Shown here piece after piece: positions 51,635-59,909 of a stretch of DNA of 64,000 nt. The notes under the pieces are model-generated. The model was not told where the DNA came from, searched no databases, and saw nothing but the letters and a program-made list of their open reading frames with translations. Position 1 is the stretch's first letter; every line of letters begins with the position of its first letter. Source of the DNA: Hirschia litorea. GTDB lineage: Bacteria > Pseudomonadota > Alphaproteobacteria > Caulobacterales > Hyphomonadaceae. Position numbers and translations under genes: made by a program. The stretch covers positions 868,001-932,000 of the forward strand of contig NZ_JBHTBR010000005.1 of NCBI RefSeq assembly GCF_042665075.1, written 5' to 3'.

Positions 51635-52501
51635 ATGTTTCAGATTATTGGTCTTCTGGTCGTATTCGGAATGGTGTTCGGTGGGTTTGCGCTCGCGGGT
51701 GGACATTTTGACGTTATTATTAAAGCGGCTCCCTTCGAGATGATGATGATTGGTGGGGCGGGTGTCGGCTCGTTTCTGATTAGTAATTCGATGGGCACAA
51801 TTAAAGGGGCGATGGCCGGATTTGGGAAGGCTTTGTCAGGGAGCAAATGGAAAGCAAAAGACTATTCTGATTTGCTGAGTTTGCTGTTTGTGCTGACCAA
51901 GACGATGAAAACAAAAGGGGTGGTGGCGATTGAGCCGCATATTGAAAACCCTAAAGAATCCAATATCTTCCAAACGTATCCAAAAATTCTGAAAGACCAT
52001 TTTGCGACAGATTTGATATGTGACACATTGCGTATGATGACGATGAACCTTGATGATCCACATCAGGTTGAAGACGCGATTGAAAAGCAGATTGAGAAGC
52101 ATCACAATGAAGCGCATGCCGCGTCTCACGCGGTTCAAAACCTTGCAGATGCGTTTCCGGCGCTGGGGATTGTGGCGGCGGTGCTGGGTATTATTAAGAC
52201 TATGGGTGCGATCTCTCAGCCGCCTGAATATTTGGGTAAATTGATTGGTTCTGCGCTTGTGGGTACATTCCTTGGTATCTTTATCGCCTATGGTATTGTG
52301 GGCCCGTTTGCGGCGCGTATGGCTGAGGTGCTTGATGAAGAAGGTCAGTTCTACAAGATCATTAAAGATGTGCTTGTATCTCACCTTCACGGAAATGCTG
52401 CCCAGATTTCAGTTGAACTTGGACGCGGATCTATCCCGACTTCATGTCAGCCAAGCTTTGCTCAATTGGAAGAGGCGCTAAACTCAGCTCCGCAAGTCTA
52501 A
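51635..52501 (+). CDS. motA: flagellar motor stator protein MotA
   Basis: 288 residues with four membrane helices: MFQIIGLLVVFGMVFGGFALAGG, EMMMIGGAGVGSFLISN, and the pair around AFPALGIVAAVLGIIKTMGAI and IGSALVGTFLGIFIAYGIVGP. The cytoplasmic loop (about 70-165) has the charged segment that contacts FliG. With MotB it forms the proton-driven stator. motB is not in the window. The ATG at 51635 is chosen over an in-frame TTG three codons upstream. Confidence 0.95.
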   Translation: MFQIIGLLVVFGMVFGGFALAGGHFDVIIKAAPFEMMMIGGAGVGSFLISNSMGTIKGAMAGFGKALSGSKWKAKDYSDLLSLLFVLTKTMKTKGVVAIEPHIENPKESNIFQTYPKILKDHFATDLICDTLRMMTMNLDDPHQVEDAIEKQIEKHHNEAHAASHAVQNLADAFPALGIVAAVLGIIKTMGAISQPPEYLGKLIGSALVGTFLGIFIAYGIVGPFAARMAEVLDEEGQFYKIIKDVLVSHLHGNAAQISVELGRGSIPTSCQPSFAQLEEALNSAPQV

Positions 52502-52574
52502 TTTAATAAATTCAAACAGTTTTTTAGATGCGCCGTCTCGCCAGCAAGGTTGAGACGGCGTATTTGTATGCGTT

Positions 52575-54566
52575 ATGAGCAAAGACACTATCCCGACACA
52601 AAGCCGCTTGCCGCCCCGTCCTGACCTTGAGTGGGGCAATGATGGCGTGCCGCGCGATCAGATCAATGATGATGTGTATTTCAGCATTCATAATGGATTG
52701 GAAGAAACGCGAGAAGTTTTCTTTCGTGCCTGTGGTCTCCCGCAACGCTGGGAGGCTATGGAGCAGGGGATAAAGGGGAAGAAAAACACTTTTACAATTG
52801 GCGAATTGGGCTTTGGTACAGGGCTAAATATAGCAGCGTTAATGCAGCTGTGGAAAATGCATCGTCCTAACCCAAATGCGCGGCTAGAGGTGGTGAGTTT
52901 TGAAGGCCGTTTAATGCGGCGTGAGGATGCGCAAGCGGCGTTGTCTGCTTGGCCGGAATTGGCGGCAGAAACGGAGGTTTTGCTAGGTGTCTGGCCCCGC
53001 CGTGCTCGGGGTGTGCAGCGCGTCTGCTTAGGCTCTGGTATGTCCCTGACCCTGATACAGGATGAGGTTGGTTGTGGTCTGCAACAAGCCTGCTTCAAGG
53101 CTGATGCATGGTTTCTCGATGGCTTCTCTCCAGCAAAGAACCCTGACATGTGGTCGGCTGAAGTTATGCAACAGATCGCCGATCATTCTGCACCTCATTG
53201 TGTTGTGGGAACATATACCGTGGCTGGCCATGTGCGTAGGGGGCTGGCGGCGGGTGGTTTTGAGGTGTCAAAACAGCCTGGATTTGGCACAAAACGCGAA
53301 AGAATGCAGGCAATTTATCCTACAGTGAGCGAAGCTGATGTATATTCAGACCCATTGCTGCTGCGGACCGTGAATGAGTGTCCTAGGAGCGTGATTGTTA
53401 TCGGGGCCGGTATTATGGGAGCATGCATTGGGCAAGCATTCCATGTGCGCGGCTGTGATGTGACGGTGCTGGATAAAGGGAGAGATATACATGAGGGCGC
53501 AAGCGCTAACCCGCTGGGATTGGTTGCACCGCGTTTAGATGGTGCAGATACGGCGCAAGCTAGATTATTGATTGATGCTTATGTGTCAGCCATTGGTTTT
53601 TATGCGCGATTGGGTGTCGGTGCGTGGCCTGTTGATACAGTGCATTCTTCAAATTCTGCCGAAGAAATAATGCGCCATGCGCGGATAAAGGATGATCCGC
53701 CATTGGATGCAGATTTATTGGGCGTGTTGGAAGATAATGAGGGGCAGGCGGGATTAATCTATCGTAGCTCAATGGCGGTATCGCCTGTAGATGTGCGCGC
53801 TAAATTGCTTGAGGATGTGAATATTGTTTGGGGAACTGATGTCACTTCTGTCGGTGGGGGTGACGGTGAACAAACAAGTGTTCAAGGCGTGCGTGATGGG
53901 CGGGCCTTTGAATATAAAGCTGATATTGTCATCATAGCAGCGGGCATGGGGGTAAATCACCTGTTTGGCGGGGATGGTTTGCTGGTGCGCGGGCGCGGCG
54001 GACAATTGGAATGTGCGCCATATGCAGGCGAGGATTTTGCGCGCTCTAAAGGCCATTATGTTGTGGGTGCCAATGGTAAAATTGTGTTTGGCGCGACCTA
54101 TCAAGATAGTGAGGGGGAAGCGCCGGATGTGAGTTTGGCGTCGCGCGAAGAAAATATGCGGGCATTGGATATGCTTGCACCTGAATTGAAAACGGCAGCG
54201 ATGATGGATGCTTTAGAATCGGCGACAGCGGTGCGTGCGGCAACGTCTGACCAATTGCCTTTTGCGGGCCGGTTGCCAGAATTTGATGCCTATCGCGCCC
54301 ATTATGGCGAGGATTTAAGAACGGGAAGAGCCTTGAAAATTGCAGAGGGTGCAACACTCAAGGCTCTCTATCAGCAGGGGGTGTATGCGGCGGGGGGATT
54401 AGGATCGCGCGGGCTGACATGGGCACCATTTCTGGCGCAGATATTGGTCGCCGATGCATTTGGGGGTCCAGTTCCGACTGGGGCTGACAGTCGAGAACTC
54501 ATTGCACCGGCGCGGTTTTTTATGCGTCAATTGAAGCGTGAAAAACCGAAAAAGGACGAGGGGTAG
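52575..54566 (+). CDS. mnmC: bifunctional tRNA-mnm5s2U biosynthesis protein MnmC
   Basis: 663 residues, fusion of two enzymes. N-terminal methyltransferase (about 1-245; FTIGELGFGTGLNIAALMQLW, AWFLDGFSPAKNPDMWS) and C-terminal FAD oxidase (from about 270; VIVIGAGIMGACIGQAF, later VYAAGGLGSRGLTWAPFLAQ). MnmC removes the carboxymethyl group from cmnm5s2U34 and methylates the result in tRNA wobble positions. Full length and normal order. Confidence 0.94.
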   Translation: MSKDTIPTQSRLPPRPDLEWGNDGVPRDQINDDVYFSIHNGLEETREVFFRACGLPQRWEAMEQGIKGKKNTFTIGELGFGTGLNIAALMQLWKMHRPNPNARLEVVSFEGRLMRREDAQAALSAWPELAAETEVLLGVWPRRARGVQRVCLGSGMSLTLIQDEVGCGLQQACFKADAWFLDGFSPAKNPDMWSAEVMQQIADHSAPHCVVGTYTVAGHVRRGLAAGGFEVSKQPGFGTKRERMQAIYPTVSEADVYSDPLLLRTVNECPRSVIVIGAGIMGACIGQAFHVRGCDVTVLDKGRDIHEGASANPLGLVAPRLDGADTAQARLLIDAYVSAIGFYARLGVGAWPVDTVHSSNSAEEIMRHARIKDDPPLDADLLGVLEDNEGQAGLIYRSSMAVSPVDVRAKLLEDVNIVWGTDVTSVGGGDGEQTSVQGVRDGRAFEYKADIVIIAAGMGVNHLFGGDGLLVRGRGGQLECAPYAGEDFARSKGHYVVGANGKIVFGATYQDSEGEAPDVSLASREENMRALDMLAPELKTAAMMDALESATAVRAATSDQLPFAGRLPEFDAYRAHYGEDLRTGRALKIAEGATLKALYQQGVYAAGGLGSRGLTWAPFLAQILVADAFGGPVPTGADSRELIAPARFFMRQLKREKPKKDEG

Positions 54567-54615
54567 GCTGGTTTCATCTGGGGAGATGGTGAATAGGCGT
54601 GTGTCATCAATTGTC

Positions 54616-54861
54616 TTAGGCGTAATTGGGCTGTTTCGATATTTCATCGAAGCGACGTTTGAGGTGCTCGTTTTCGTCTGTGGCGAGACGTTCAAGCGTT
54701 TCTATTCGTGTGAGAGCGATATCTAGCTTTTCACTTAGTTCTTTAAACTGGCCTTCGGTTATGCGGCTACCCGCGGTGACTTTGGCTTCAAAATAGATTG
54801 TGACGCCGCAAGTCACGAATATGATGACGGCCAATAAAAGAAAAAATACATAAATATCCAT
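54616..54861 (-). CDS. small membrane protein with PspC-type C-terminal module
   Basis: 81 residues: an N-terminal helix (IYVFFLLLAVIIFVTCGVTIYF), a coiled coil, and a tail reading LERLATDENEHLKRRFDEI. That tail aligns with the end of PspC (IEKAVTSDEWRLRKQFRDL) and with the two genes upstream. Last gene of the Psp operon. Probably a membrane partner of PspA/PspC; function inferred. Confidence 0.8.
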   Translation of the reverse strand: MDIYVFFLLLAVIIFVTCGVTIYFEAKVTAGSRITEGQFKELSEKLDIALTRIETLERLATDENEHLKRRFDEISKQPNYA

Positions 54862-54906
54862 AACATTTGCCTGTTTGAAATAAGGTGAGTTCTTATATTG
54901 TATTCG

Positions 54907-55131
54907 TTAAAGGTTGCGGAATTCTCGTTTGAGATCTTGGTCGCTATCGAGGGCCAAGCGCTCAAGTGTCTCTACGCGGGCAATGGTTTTATCTAGCTTG
55001 CTAACGATTTCTTCAAATTGCGCTTGGCTAATTTTATTTGCGGTCTTGGTTTTGCTCTCAAAATAGGAGGTGACAACGCCTGTTCCGCATCCGATTGCAA
55101 CAATAATTAAAACAAAAACAAATACGTCCAT
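54907..55131 (-). CDS. small membrane protein with PspC-type C-terminal module
   Basis: 74 residues, a close paralogue of the next gene: MDVFVFVLIIVAIGCGTGVV helix, ESKTKTANKISQAQFEEIVSKLDK coiled coil, and tail LERLALDSDQDLKREFRNL. The shared GxVxxYFExKxxxxxxI pattern after the helix shows a recent duplication. 16 bases separate it from the 101-residue gene upstream. Confidence 0.8.
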   Translation of the reverse strand: MDVFVFVLIIVAIGCGTGVVTSYFESKTKTANKISQAQFEEIVSKLDKTIARVETLERLALDSDQDLKREFRNL

Positions 55132-55147
55132 GATATTTTTCCTTTAA

Positions 55148-55453
55148 TTAATTGCGTTCTGCATCAACAGATTTGCGGACGGTGGATGCATCGGAGCGAA
55201 GATCTCTAAATTCGCGTTGTAATTCGCGGTCTTCACTTGTCACGATCGTTTCAAGTGCGGCAAGACGGGAGGTGATGCGGTCAAGTTGCTCATTCATTTT
55301 CATCAAGATTTCATCGCGCTTTGCATTAGATGCATCACTACGTTTGAAGTGCTTTTTCTTGTGGTGGCTTCCTGCAATTGCTTCGATGGTTTTTGCAGCC
55401 ATGACGAGTGCTACAATACAGACAACCATTATTTGCCCACTATTCATATCCAT
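55148..55453 (-). CDS. small membrane protein with PspC-type C-terminal module
   Basis: 101 residues: N-terminal helix (GQIMVVCIVALVMAAKTIEAIAG), a His/Lys-rich patch (SHHKKKHFKR), a coiled coil (ILMKMNEQLDRITSRLAA), and the tail LETIVTSEDRELQREFRDL, the closest of the three to PspC's own end. A short extension follows. It resembles PspB in plan (one helix, coiled coil) with the PspC tail added. Confidence 0.8.
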   Translation of the reverse strand: MDMNSGQIMVVCIVALVMAAKTIEAIAGSHHKKKHFKRSDASNAKRDEILMKMNEQLDRITSRLAALETIVTSEDRELQREFRDLRSDASTVRKSVDAERN

Positions 55454-55487
55454 TCCCTCTTCTAAATAACGTTCTGTATTGTCGATC

Positions 55488-55754
55488 TTAGCTTAAAATA
55501 CTTAGCGCAGTAGACGTTGCCGTATCTTTGTACTTTTTCCAGTTGATGTCGAGGAAGGGGCAGGTTGGTGGGCATTGCTCGTGATTAATGATGAGTGCTG
55601 GGCTATTGTCTGCCTCGCTATGAGCGATTTTGACTTCGATGCCTGCGGTGCGAACGCTGACTTCACCTGTTTTGGCGGCGGTTGTGATGCCGATTAATCC
55701 GGCGGCTAAAAGCCCTGCTGCAGCGAGTATGCGTGTTGAAAATAAAAGTGCCAT
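55488..55754 (-). CDS. membrane-anchored or exported small protein of the Psp operon
   Basis: 88 residues. N-terminal hydrophobic segment (ILAAAGLLAAGLIGITTAAK) is a signal anchor or signal peptide; the rest has a beta-strand character (EVSVRTAGIEVKIAH) and a CPPTC motif, perhaps a disulphide or metal site. I do not recognise it. It lacks the PspC-type tail. Place in the operon: after pspC. Confidence 0.7.
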   Translation of the reverse strand: MALLFSTRILAAAGLLAAGLIGITTAAKTGEVSVRTAGIEVKIAHSEADNSPALIINHEQCPPTCPFLDINWKKYKDTATSTALSILS

Positions 55755-55829
55755 TGGTAGTGTCCCTCTCCCTCCTTCTGCATCACCGGACCTGTTCTTT
55801 AAAGGGCCGGTAAGGCAGTTGGATGCATG

Positions 55830-56234
55830 TTAACTTTGCTCTAAATCTCGAAATTGCTTGCGAAGGCGCCACTCATCTGATGTGACGGCTTTTTCGATGC
55901 CTTGCATGCGATCTTCAAGGTCCATGAATTTGTATCTGATGTTAGATAATGTAACTTTCGGGCGGTCAGATACGCCCTGCCAAAAAGACTCTTCATCCTT
56001 TGTCATGTTGTGCATTGTGCGACGCTTTGGTGTGACCATCCATGTGATGATGTATCCAACGAAAATGACGCCAGAAAAAACACCTGTGATCATGGAGACT
56101 ACCGCGGCGATGCGGACAAGAAGCGGGTCCCATCCCATACGCTCTGCAATGCCTGAACATACACCACCAATAATGCGGTCGTTTGACGGGCGATAAAATC
56201 TCTTCGGATTTTTATAGTTTGAATACTCGTCCAT
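55830..56234 (-). CDS. pspC: phage shock protein C
   Basis: 134 residues. The PspC domain (RPSNDRIIGGVCSGIAERMGWDPLLVRIAAVVSMITGVFSGVIFVGYIITWMV) has the typical two hydrophobic segments; the C-terminal helix carries GIEKAVTSDEWRLRKQFRDL. PspC is an inner-membrane sensor/toxin-guard that binds PspA or PspB during envelope stress. Lies after pspB with 28 bases between. Confidence 0.93.
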   Translation of the reverse strand: MDEYSNYKNPKRFYRPSNDRIIGGVCSGIAERMGWDPLLVRIAAVVSMITGVFSGVIFVGYIITWMVTPKRRTMHNMTKDEESFWQGVSDRPKVTLSNIRYKFMDLEDRMQGIEKAVTSDEWRLRKQFRDLEQS

Positions 56235-56262
56235 TTTGCTGTTCCTTGTTCTGTCTTGGCGC

Positions 56263-56538
56263 TTAGCTATCGAAATCTCTGCCTGGATCGCGCAATGGGT
56301 CCGGGCGGCGGTTTGAGGTGGCGTCTGGACGCCCCTCTGGTTCGATAAGGCGCTCTATGGTTTCTATGCGGCGCTCCATTGTGCGGGCGGAGCGCCATAA
56401 ATCTTCCAGCATTCTCTCATCATCAGCAGAGAGCCCCTTATTGGAGCGCCACATTGTGAAATAATGCATGCACATGCCGGGGAAGATGACGAATATCGAC
56501 AAGATTGCGATAATCGGGATGAGGATTTCTTCGTCCAT
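56263..56538 (-). CDS. pspB: phage shock protein B
   Basis: 91 residues: one helix (LIPIIAILSIFVIFPGMCMHYF), then the coiled coil LSADDERMLEDLWRSARTMERRIETIERLI, as in PspB, and a Pro/Arg-rich tail. PspB works with PspC to release PspA's inhibition of PspF. Its ATG overlaps the pspA stop (TAATG), indicating translational coupling. Confidence 0.92.
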   Translation of the reverse strand: MDEEILIPIIAILSIFVIFPGMCMHYFTMWRSNKGLSADDERMLEDLWRSARTMERRIETIERLIEPEGRPDATSNRRPDPLRDPGRDFDS

Positions 56539-57206
56539 TACATGTCCGATCCAGATTTCTTGCGGGCTTTAAGTGCCTTCAGTTCCATTTCGACACTCTC
56601 GTTGACTGCAAGCTCTTCAAATTCGCTTTCTAGCGTTTTGCTCTTGATGTCGTATGTGTCAGCGTAAGCTTCCAGTTCGTCGACTTTGCGCTCTACGGCT
56701 GCGTAGCGGTGGAGGGCGTCTTCAACTTTTGAATCGTCAATGCGTGAGCGAACTTTGATGCGTTCTTCTGCAGCTTGGCGGCGGACCATCAAAGCGCGGT
56801 GCTTTGTTTTTGCTTCTTCAAGTTTGGCTTGAAGCTTACCAAGGTCTTCTTGGCGTTTGGCTGCTGCATCATCGACTGCGGCAAGGGCTGATTTGCGGCT
56901 TTCGATTTCGCGTTCTGCGCGTTGCTTTGCGGCAAGTGCCCCGCGAGCAAGGTCTTCACGGTCTTTTTCGATTGCGAGTTCAGCTTTTGCTGACCAGTCG
57001 TCACGGACAGTTTGAAGTTCACGCATTTCACGTTGAAGTTCTTTTTTGTCTGCCATTGTGCGGGCTGCGGCAGTGCGAACTTCTACAAGTGTGTCTTCCA
57101 TTTCTTGAATGATAAGACGTGCGATTTTCTCAGGGTCCTCAGCCTTGTCTAGCATGGCGTTGAGGTTTGAGTTTATAATGTCTCCAAAGCGAGAAAAAAT
57201 TCCCAT
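56538..57206 (-). CDS. pspA: phage shock protein A
   Basis: 222 residues. Starts MGIFSRFGDIINSNLNAMLDKAEDPEKIARLIIQEMEDTLVEVR, the amphipathic helix and first coiled coil of PspA/IM30/ESCRT-III-like proteins; the rest is all helical (LQREMRELQTVRDDWSAKAELAIEKDREDLARGAL). PspA inhibits PspF in unstressed cells and stabilises damaged inner membrane. Normal length. Confidence 0.96.
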   Translation of the reverse strand: MGIFSRFGDIINSNLNAMLDKAEDPEKIARLIIQEMEDTLVEVRTAAARTMADKKELQREMRELQTVRDDWSAKAELAIEKDREDLARGALAAKQRAEREIESRKSALAAVDDAAAKRQEDLGKLQAKLEEAKTKHRALMVRRQAAEERIKVRSRIDDSKVEDALHRYAAVERKVDELEAYADTYDIKSKTLESEFEELAVNESVEMELKALKARKKSGSDM

Positions 57207-57231
57207 TTTCGGTATCCTTTAGGGTAAGAGA

Positions 57232-57369
57232 TTAAAAGAGAATGCGCGCAATGATCACGCCTGCTACGAAGAAACCCCAGTTTTCAATTGGGCGAGACTT
57301 AAGCCAGTTGCCCAACCGCTTAAGTGTGTCCTCGGTTGAGGTCTTTGTGTGATCTGTTGAGTCGTACAT
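57232..57369 (-). CDS. short membrane protein leading the Psp operon
   Basis: 45 residues: MYDSTDHTKTSTEDTLKRLG, then NWLKSRPIENWGFFVAG and VIIARILF. One amphipathic segment and one hydrophobic C-terminal helix. GGAG nine bases before the ATG at 57369 supports this start; an in-frame ATG five codons upstream is possible. It is the first gene after the sigma-54 promoter and 25 bases before pspA. Position suggests a PspD-like role; sequence alone does not prove it. Confidence 0.72.
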   Translation of the reverse strand: MYDSTDHTKTSTEDTLKRLGNWLKSRPIENWGFFVAGVIIARILF

Positions 57370-57422
57370 GCGTTTATTCTCCATTGTTGGCGGCCCCTTA
57401 TCGCCGTGCATGCCAACTACTT

Positions 57423-57438
57423 TGCAAACAGCGTGCCA
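57423..57438 (-). promoter_or_regulatory. sigma-54 promoter of the Psp operon
   Basis: TGGCAC (57438-57433), five bases, then TTGCA (57427-57423) is the sigma-54 -24/-12 consensus. It stands 54 bases before the first start codon and faces away from pspF, exactly where PspF-driven transcription should begin. Confidence 0.88.
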
Positions 57439-57510
57439 GTTTTAAGTTAATTTTATTGTGCATTGTATTTATTAGATTTTTTAATTTAACGCAGGGTGTG
57501 TGATTAAATT

Positions 57511-57555
57511 AAATGTATAAATAATGCATTTTATAAATGTACAATTTATACATTT
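57511..57555. promoter_or_regulatory. nested inverted repeats at the pspF 5' end, candidate PspF binding sites
   Basis: AAATGTATAAAT (57511-57522) and ATTTATACATTT (57544-57555) are perfect 12-base arms; inside, TATAAAT and ATTTATA (57532-57550) form a second perfect pair. They lie about 75-115 bases upstream of the sigma-54 promoter, a normal distance for enhancer sites, and cover the pspF promoter/start region, allowing autorepression. Confidence 0.6.
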
Positions 57556-57574
57556 TGTGTATGTTTTTAATATT

Positions 57575-58744
57575 ATGATAGGATCCGCACCAGAATTAAT
57601 TGGACAATCCCCCGCTTGGTTGGAAAGTCTTGAGCGTGTGTCGATAGCGGCACCAATAGATCGGCCTTTACTTGTTGTGGGTGAGCGCGGGACGGGTAAG
57701 GAATTGATAGCTGAGCGCGTGCACTTTCTCTCAAAGCGCTGGGATGGGCCTTTTGTGAAGGTCAATTGTGCGGCGCTTTCGGATGATTTGCTCGATTCTG
57801 AATTGTTTGGGCATGAGCAGGGCGCGTTTACGGGCGCAACAAAGCGGCGCTTAGGTCGGTTTGAGCAAGCAGATAAGGGTACGCTTTTCCTCGATGAGAT
57901 CGCGACGGCGAGCATGGAGGTGCAGGAAAAGCTATTGCGCGTGATTGAGTATGGTGAGTTTCAGCGCCTTGGTGGTGAGGATGTGCGCCATTGTGATGTG
58001 CGCGTGGTGGGGGCGACAAATGTGGACTTGCCTTCTCGTGCTGAAGATGGGCGGTTTCGTGCTGACTTGCTGGACAGGCTGGCCTTTGATGTTATCACGC
58101 TTGCGCCCTTACGTGCGCGGGGAGAAGATATTGCAGACCTTGCTGAATATTTTGGGCAAAGAATGGCGCGTGAAATTGGGCATGTTTTCCCTGGATTTTC
58201 ACGTGGTGCGATAGCCGCGTTTAAGGCTTATGACTGGCCGGGGAATGTGCGGGAATTGAAAAATGCTGCGGAGCGCGCGGTATATCGTGATCTGGCAACG
58301 CGAGCGACGCATGAGATGGATTTGCCGATTAATCTCAATATGGATGCGCTTGATCCATTTGTGTCTGGGTTTCGGCCTGCGTCTGAACTAGGCGATGAGT
58401 TGGTCCGCAATAAGGGTGGTGCATCACAGGATAAGCCGCGCCATGTGGATAAGGTTGATTATCTGGGGGAGGCGCTTGAGCATCATAGCCCAAATGCACC
58501 AATTGACTTTGAAAAGCAAACCGCCGCCTTTGAGCAGAGATTGATTGATGATGCATTCGCGGCGTGTGACGGCCATCAAAAGCGCACGGCGGCGCATTTA
58601 GGTTTGAGCTATAATCAGTTTCGAGGTTTGTTGCGTAAATATGGGTATCAGAAAAATGCACCGCGAGATTCTGTTGAGACGGAAGGTGAGCTGGATGCGA
58701 CAGCAAAAGCCCTAAAAAATGACACGCCCATTGCCGGAATGTAG
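57575..58744 (+). CDS. pspF: phage shock operon transcriptional activator PspF
   Basis: 389 residues from the ATG at 57575 (MIGSAPELIGQSPAWLESLERV), the usual PspF start; the frame runs 17 codons further up through the palindromes. AAA+ domain: Walker A GERGTGKE, GAFTGA in FGHEQGAFTGATKRR, Walker B GTLFLDEIATA; C-terminal HTH RTAAHLGLSYNQFRGLLRKYG. No receiver domain, as expected, since PspA controls it directly. A linker of about 90 residues before the HTH is longer than in E. coli (about 325 residues total). Divergent from the Psp operon. Confidence 0.93.
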   Translation: MIGSAPELIGQSPAWLESLERVSIAAPIDRPLLVVGERGTGKELIAERVHFLSKRWDGPFVKVNCAALSDDLLDSELFGHEQGAFTGATKRRLGRFEQADKGTLFLDEIATASMEVQEKLLRVIEYGEFQRLGGEDVRHCDVRVVGATNVDLPSRAEDGRFRADLLDRLAFDVITLAPLRARGEDIADLAEYFGQRMAREIGHVFPGFSRGAIAAFKAYDWPGNVRELKNAAERAVYRDLATRATHEMDLPINLNMDALDPFVSGFRPASELGDELVRNKGGASQDKPRHVDKVDYLGEALEHHSPNAPIDFEKQTAAFEQRLIDDAFAACDGHQKRTAAHLGLSYNQFRGLLRKYGYQKNAPRDSVETEGELDATAKALKNDTPIAGM

Positions 58745-58867
58745 GGCGTATTGGCAAAGAGGCTGAGTTTTCGCAATTGAGGGCTAGCGCTAAGTGCTGG
58801 TTTGCGCGTAAATTTCAAACAAGGTTAATGCCCTTATCCCGTCAGTAGAATTCAAACAGGTGATTTT

Positions 58868-59902
58868 ATGTCCACGGCCCGTCCGCTTACATATATGTGT
58901 GATGAAACTGATCCTGAATTAACGGCAGAGTTTCTCAATTGGCTCAAACGCTTTGAGGTACGTACTGAAGAGATTGATGAAAGTTCAATCCATTTCCCGC
59001 CAGATTTGATTTTGCTCGGCTCACGTTCTGAGACATTTATGATTATGGACCCCGCGACCACGGATGGTTCGCACTATGTGGTACTTGATAATGATCCGCC
59101 AAAGCAGGTTGCCAAAGGCGTGTTCCGAATAACGACGGCCACTATGTCTGGGCTGGAAGATGAGTGGAAAACATTGCTGCGCGTGATTGGGCGGCAGATT
59201 GGAATGCCGAGCTTGCCATTTCGGGCAAAGGAAATCTTTGAAGAGGGGGAGGATTCTCTCAATATAGATTTCGTCGAGTTAGAGGAAAGTATAAAGCAAG
59301 CTGATGAAGCGCGCATGGAGCGCTACACGCTAACATTTGCTCGCAAAGCGGGTACTGAGTTTCAGCGGCTTGTGGATGCTGAAGATTACACGGATGAAGC
59401 GGGGCAAGCGTTTATCTCTGCACGTTATTCAGAACGACGTGGAATTGAAGCGGCGCAGAATGCGCGTGAAGAGCTTGGAAAGTCTTTCTCTCACACTAAG
59501 CCAAATACATCAGGTGTGTGTTGGGGGCGGATCAGGTGGAAGAAGACTGAATTTGTTGAGAACATTCTGTATGAGGGTGAGACTGACGGCGTTGATGCGC
59601 ATGGATTTGGGGTGTTGAGCCAAGATGTAAACGGTAGGCAGCAAACCTATAGCGGGCAGTTTATTCGCGGCGAGCGCGCGGGTTTTGGTGTGGGCTATGA
59701 TGATGTGCTGACATGGGTGGGGGCATGGATGGATGATCAACCTCGTGGTCATGGCGTGTTCTTGCAAGGCAAAAATCAAGCTTCTGCCAACCATGTTCAG
59801 GGAGAGGTGTTTGTTCCGATCCTCACTAAAAATTATGTATTCAAGAAAGAGCAAAATAAGAAGCTGGGCCGTTTTAAGGGAAAGGCCAGTAAATCGCTTT
59901 GA
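58868..59902 (+). CDS. MORN-repeat protein with uncharacterised N-terminal domain
   Basis: 344 residues. The C-terminal part has about three MORN units: YEGETDGVDAHGFGVL, YSGQFIRGERAGFGVGY and WVGAWMDDQPRGHGVFL. A helical middle (about 125-205) precedes them. The N-terminal 100 residues show alternating strands and helices (PLTYMCD, LTAEFLNWLKRF, PDLILLGS), perhaps a receiver- or TIR-like alpha/beta fold, which I cannot confirm. No signal peptide or helix. MORN repeats often bind membranes or proteins. Neighbours: pspF and the TIR locus. Confidence 0.75.
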   Translation: MSTARPLTYMCDETDPELTAEFLNWLKRFEVRTEEIDESSIHFPPDLILLGSRSETFMIMDPATTDGSHYVVLDNDPPKQVAKGVFRITTATMSGLEDEWKTLLRVIGRQIGMPSLPFRAKEIFEEGEDSLNIDFVELEESIKQADEARMERYTLTFARKAGTEFQRLVDAEDYTDEAGQAFISARYSERRGIEAAQNAREELGKSFSHTKPNTSGVCWGRIRWKKTEFVENILYEGETDGVDAHGFGVLSQDVNGRQQTYSGQFIRGERAGFGVGYDDVLTWVGAWMDDQPRGHGVFLQGKNQASANHVQGEVFVPILTKNYVFKKEQNKKLGRFKGKASKSL

Positions 59903-59909
59903 AGGCTTG

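Noticed and set aside
51419..51706. 95-residue minus-strand frame between the exported protein and motA
   Set aside because: It runs into the motA coding region on the opposite strand, has no recognisable domain or ribosome site, and looks like a chance opening.
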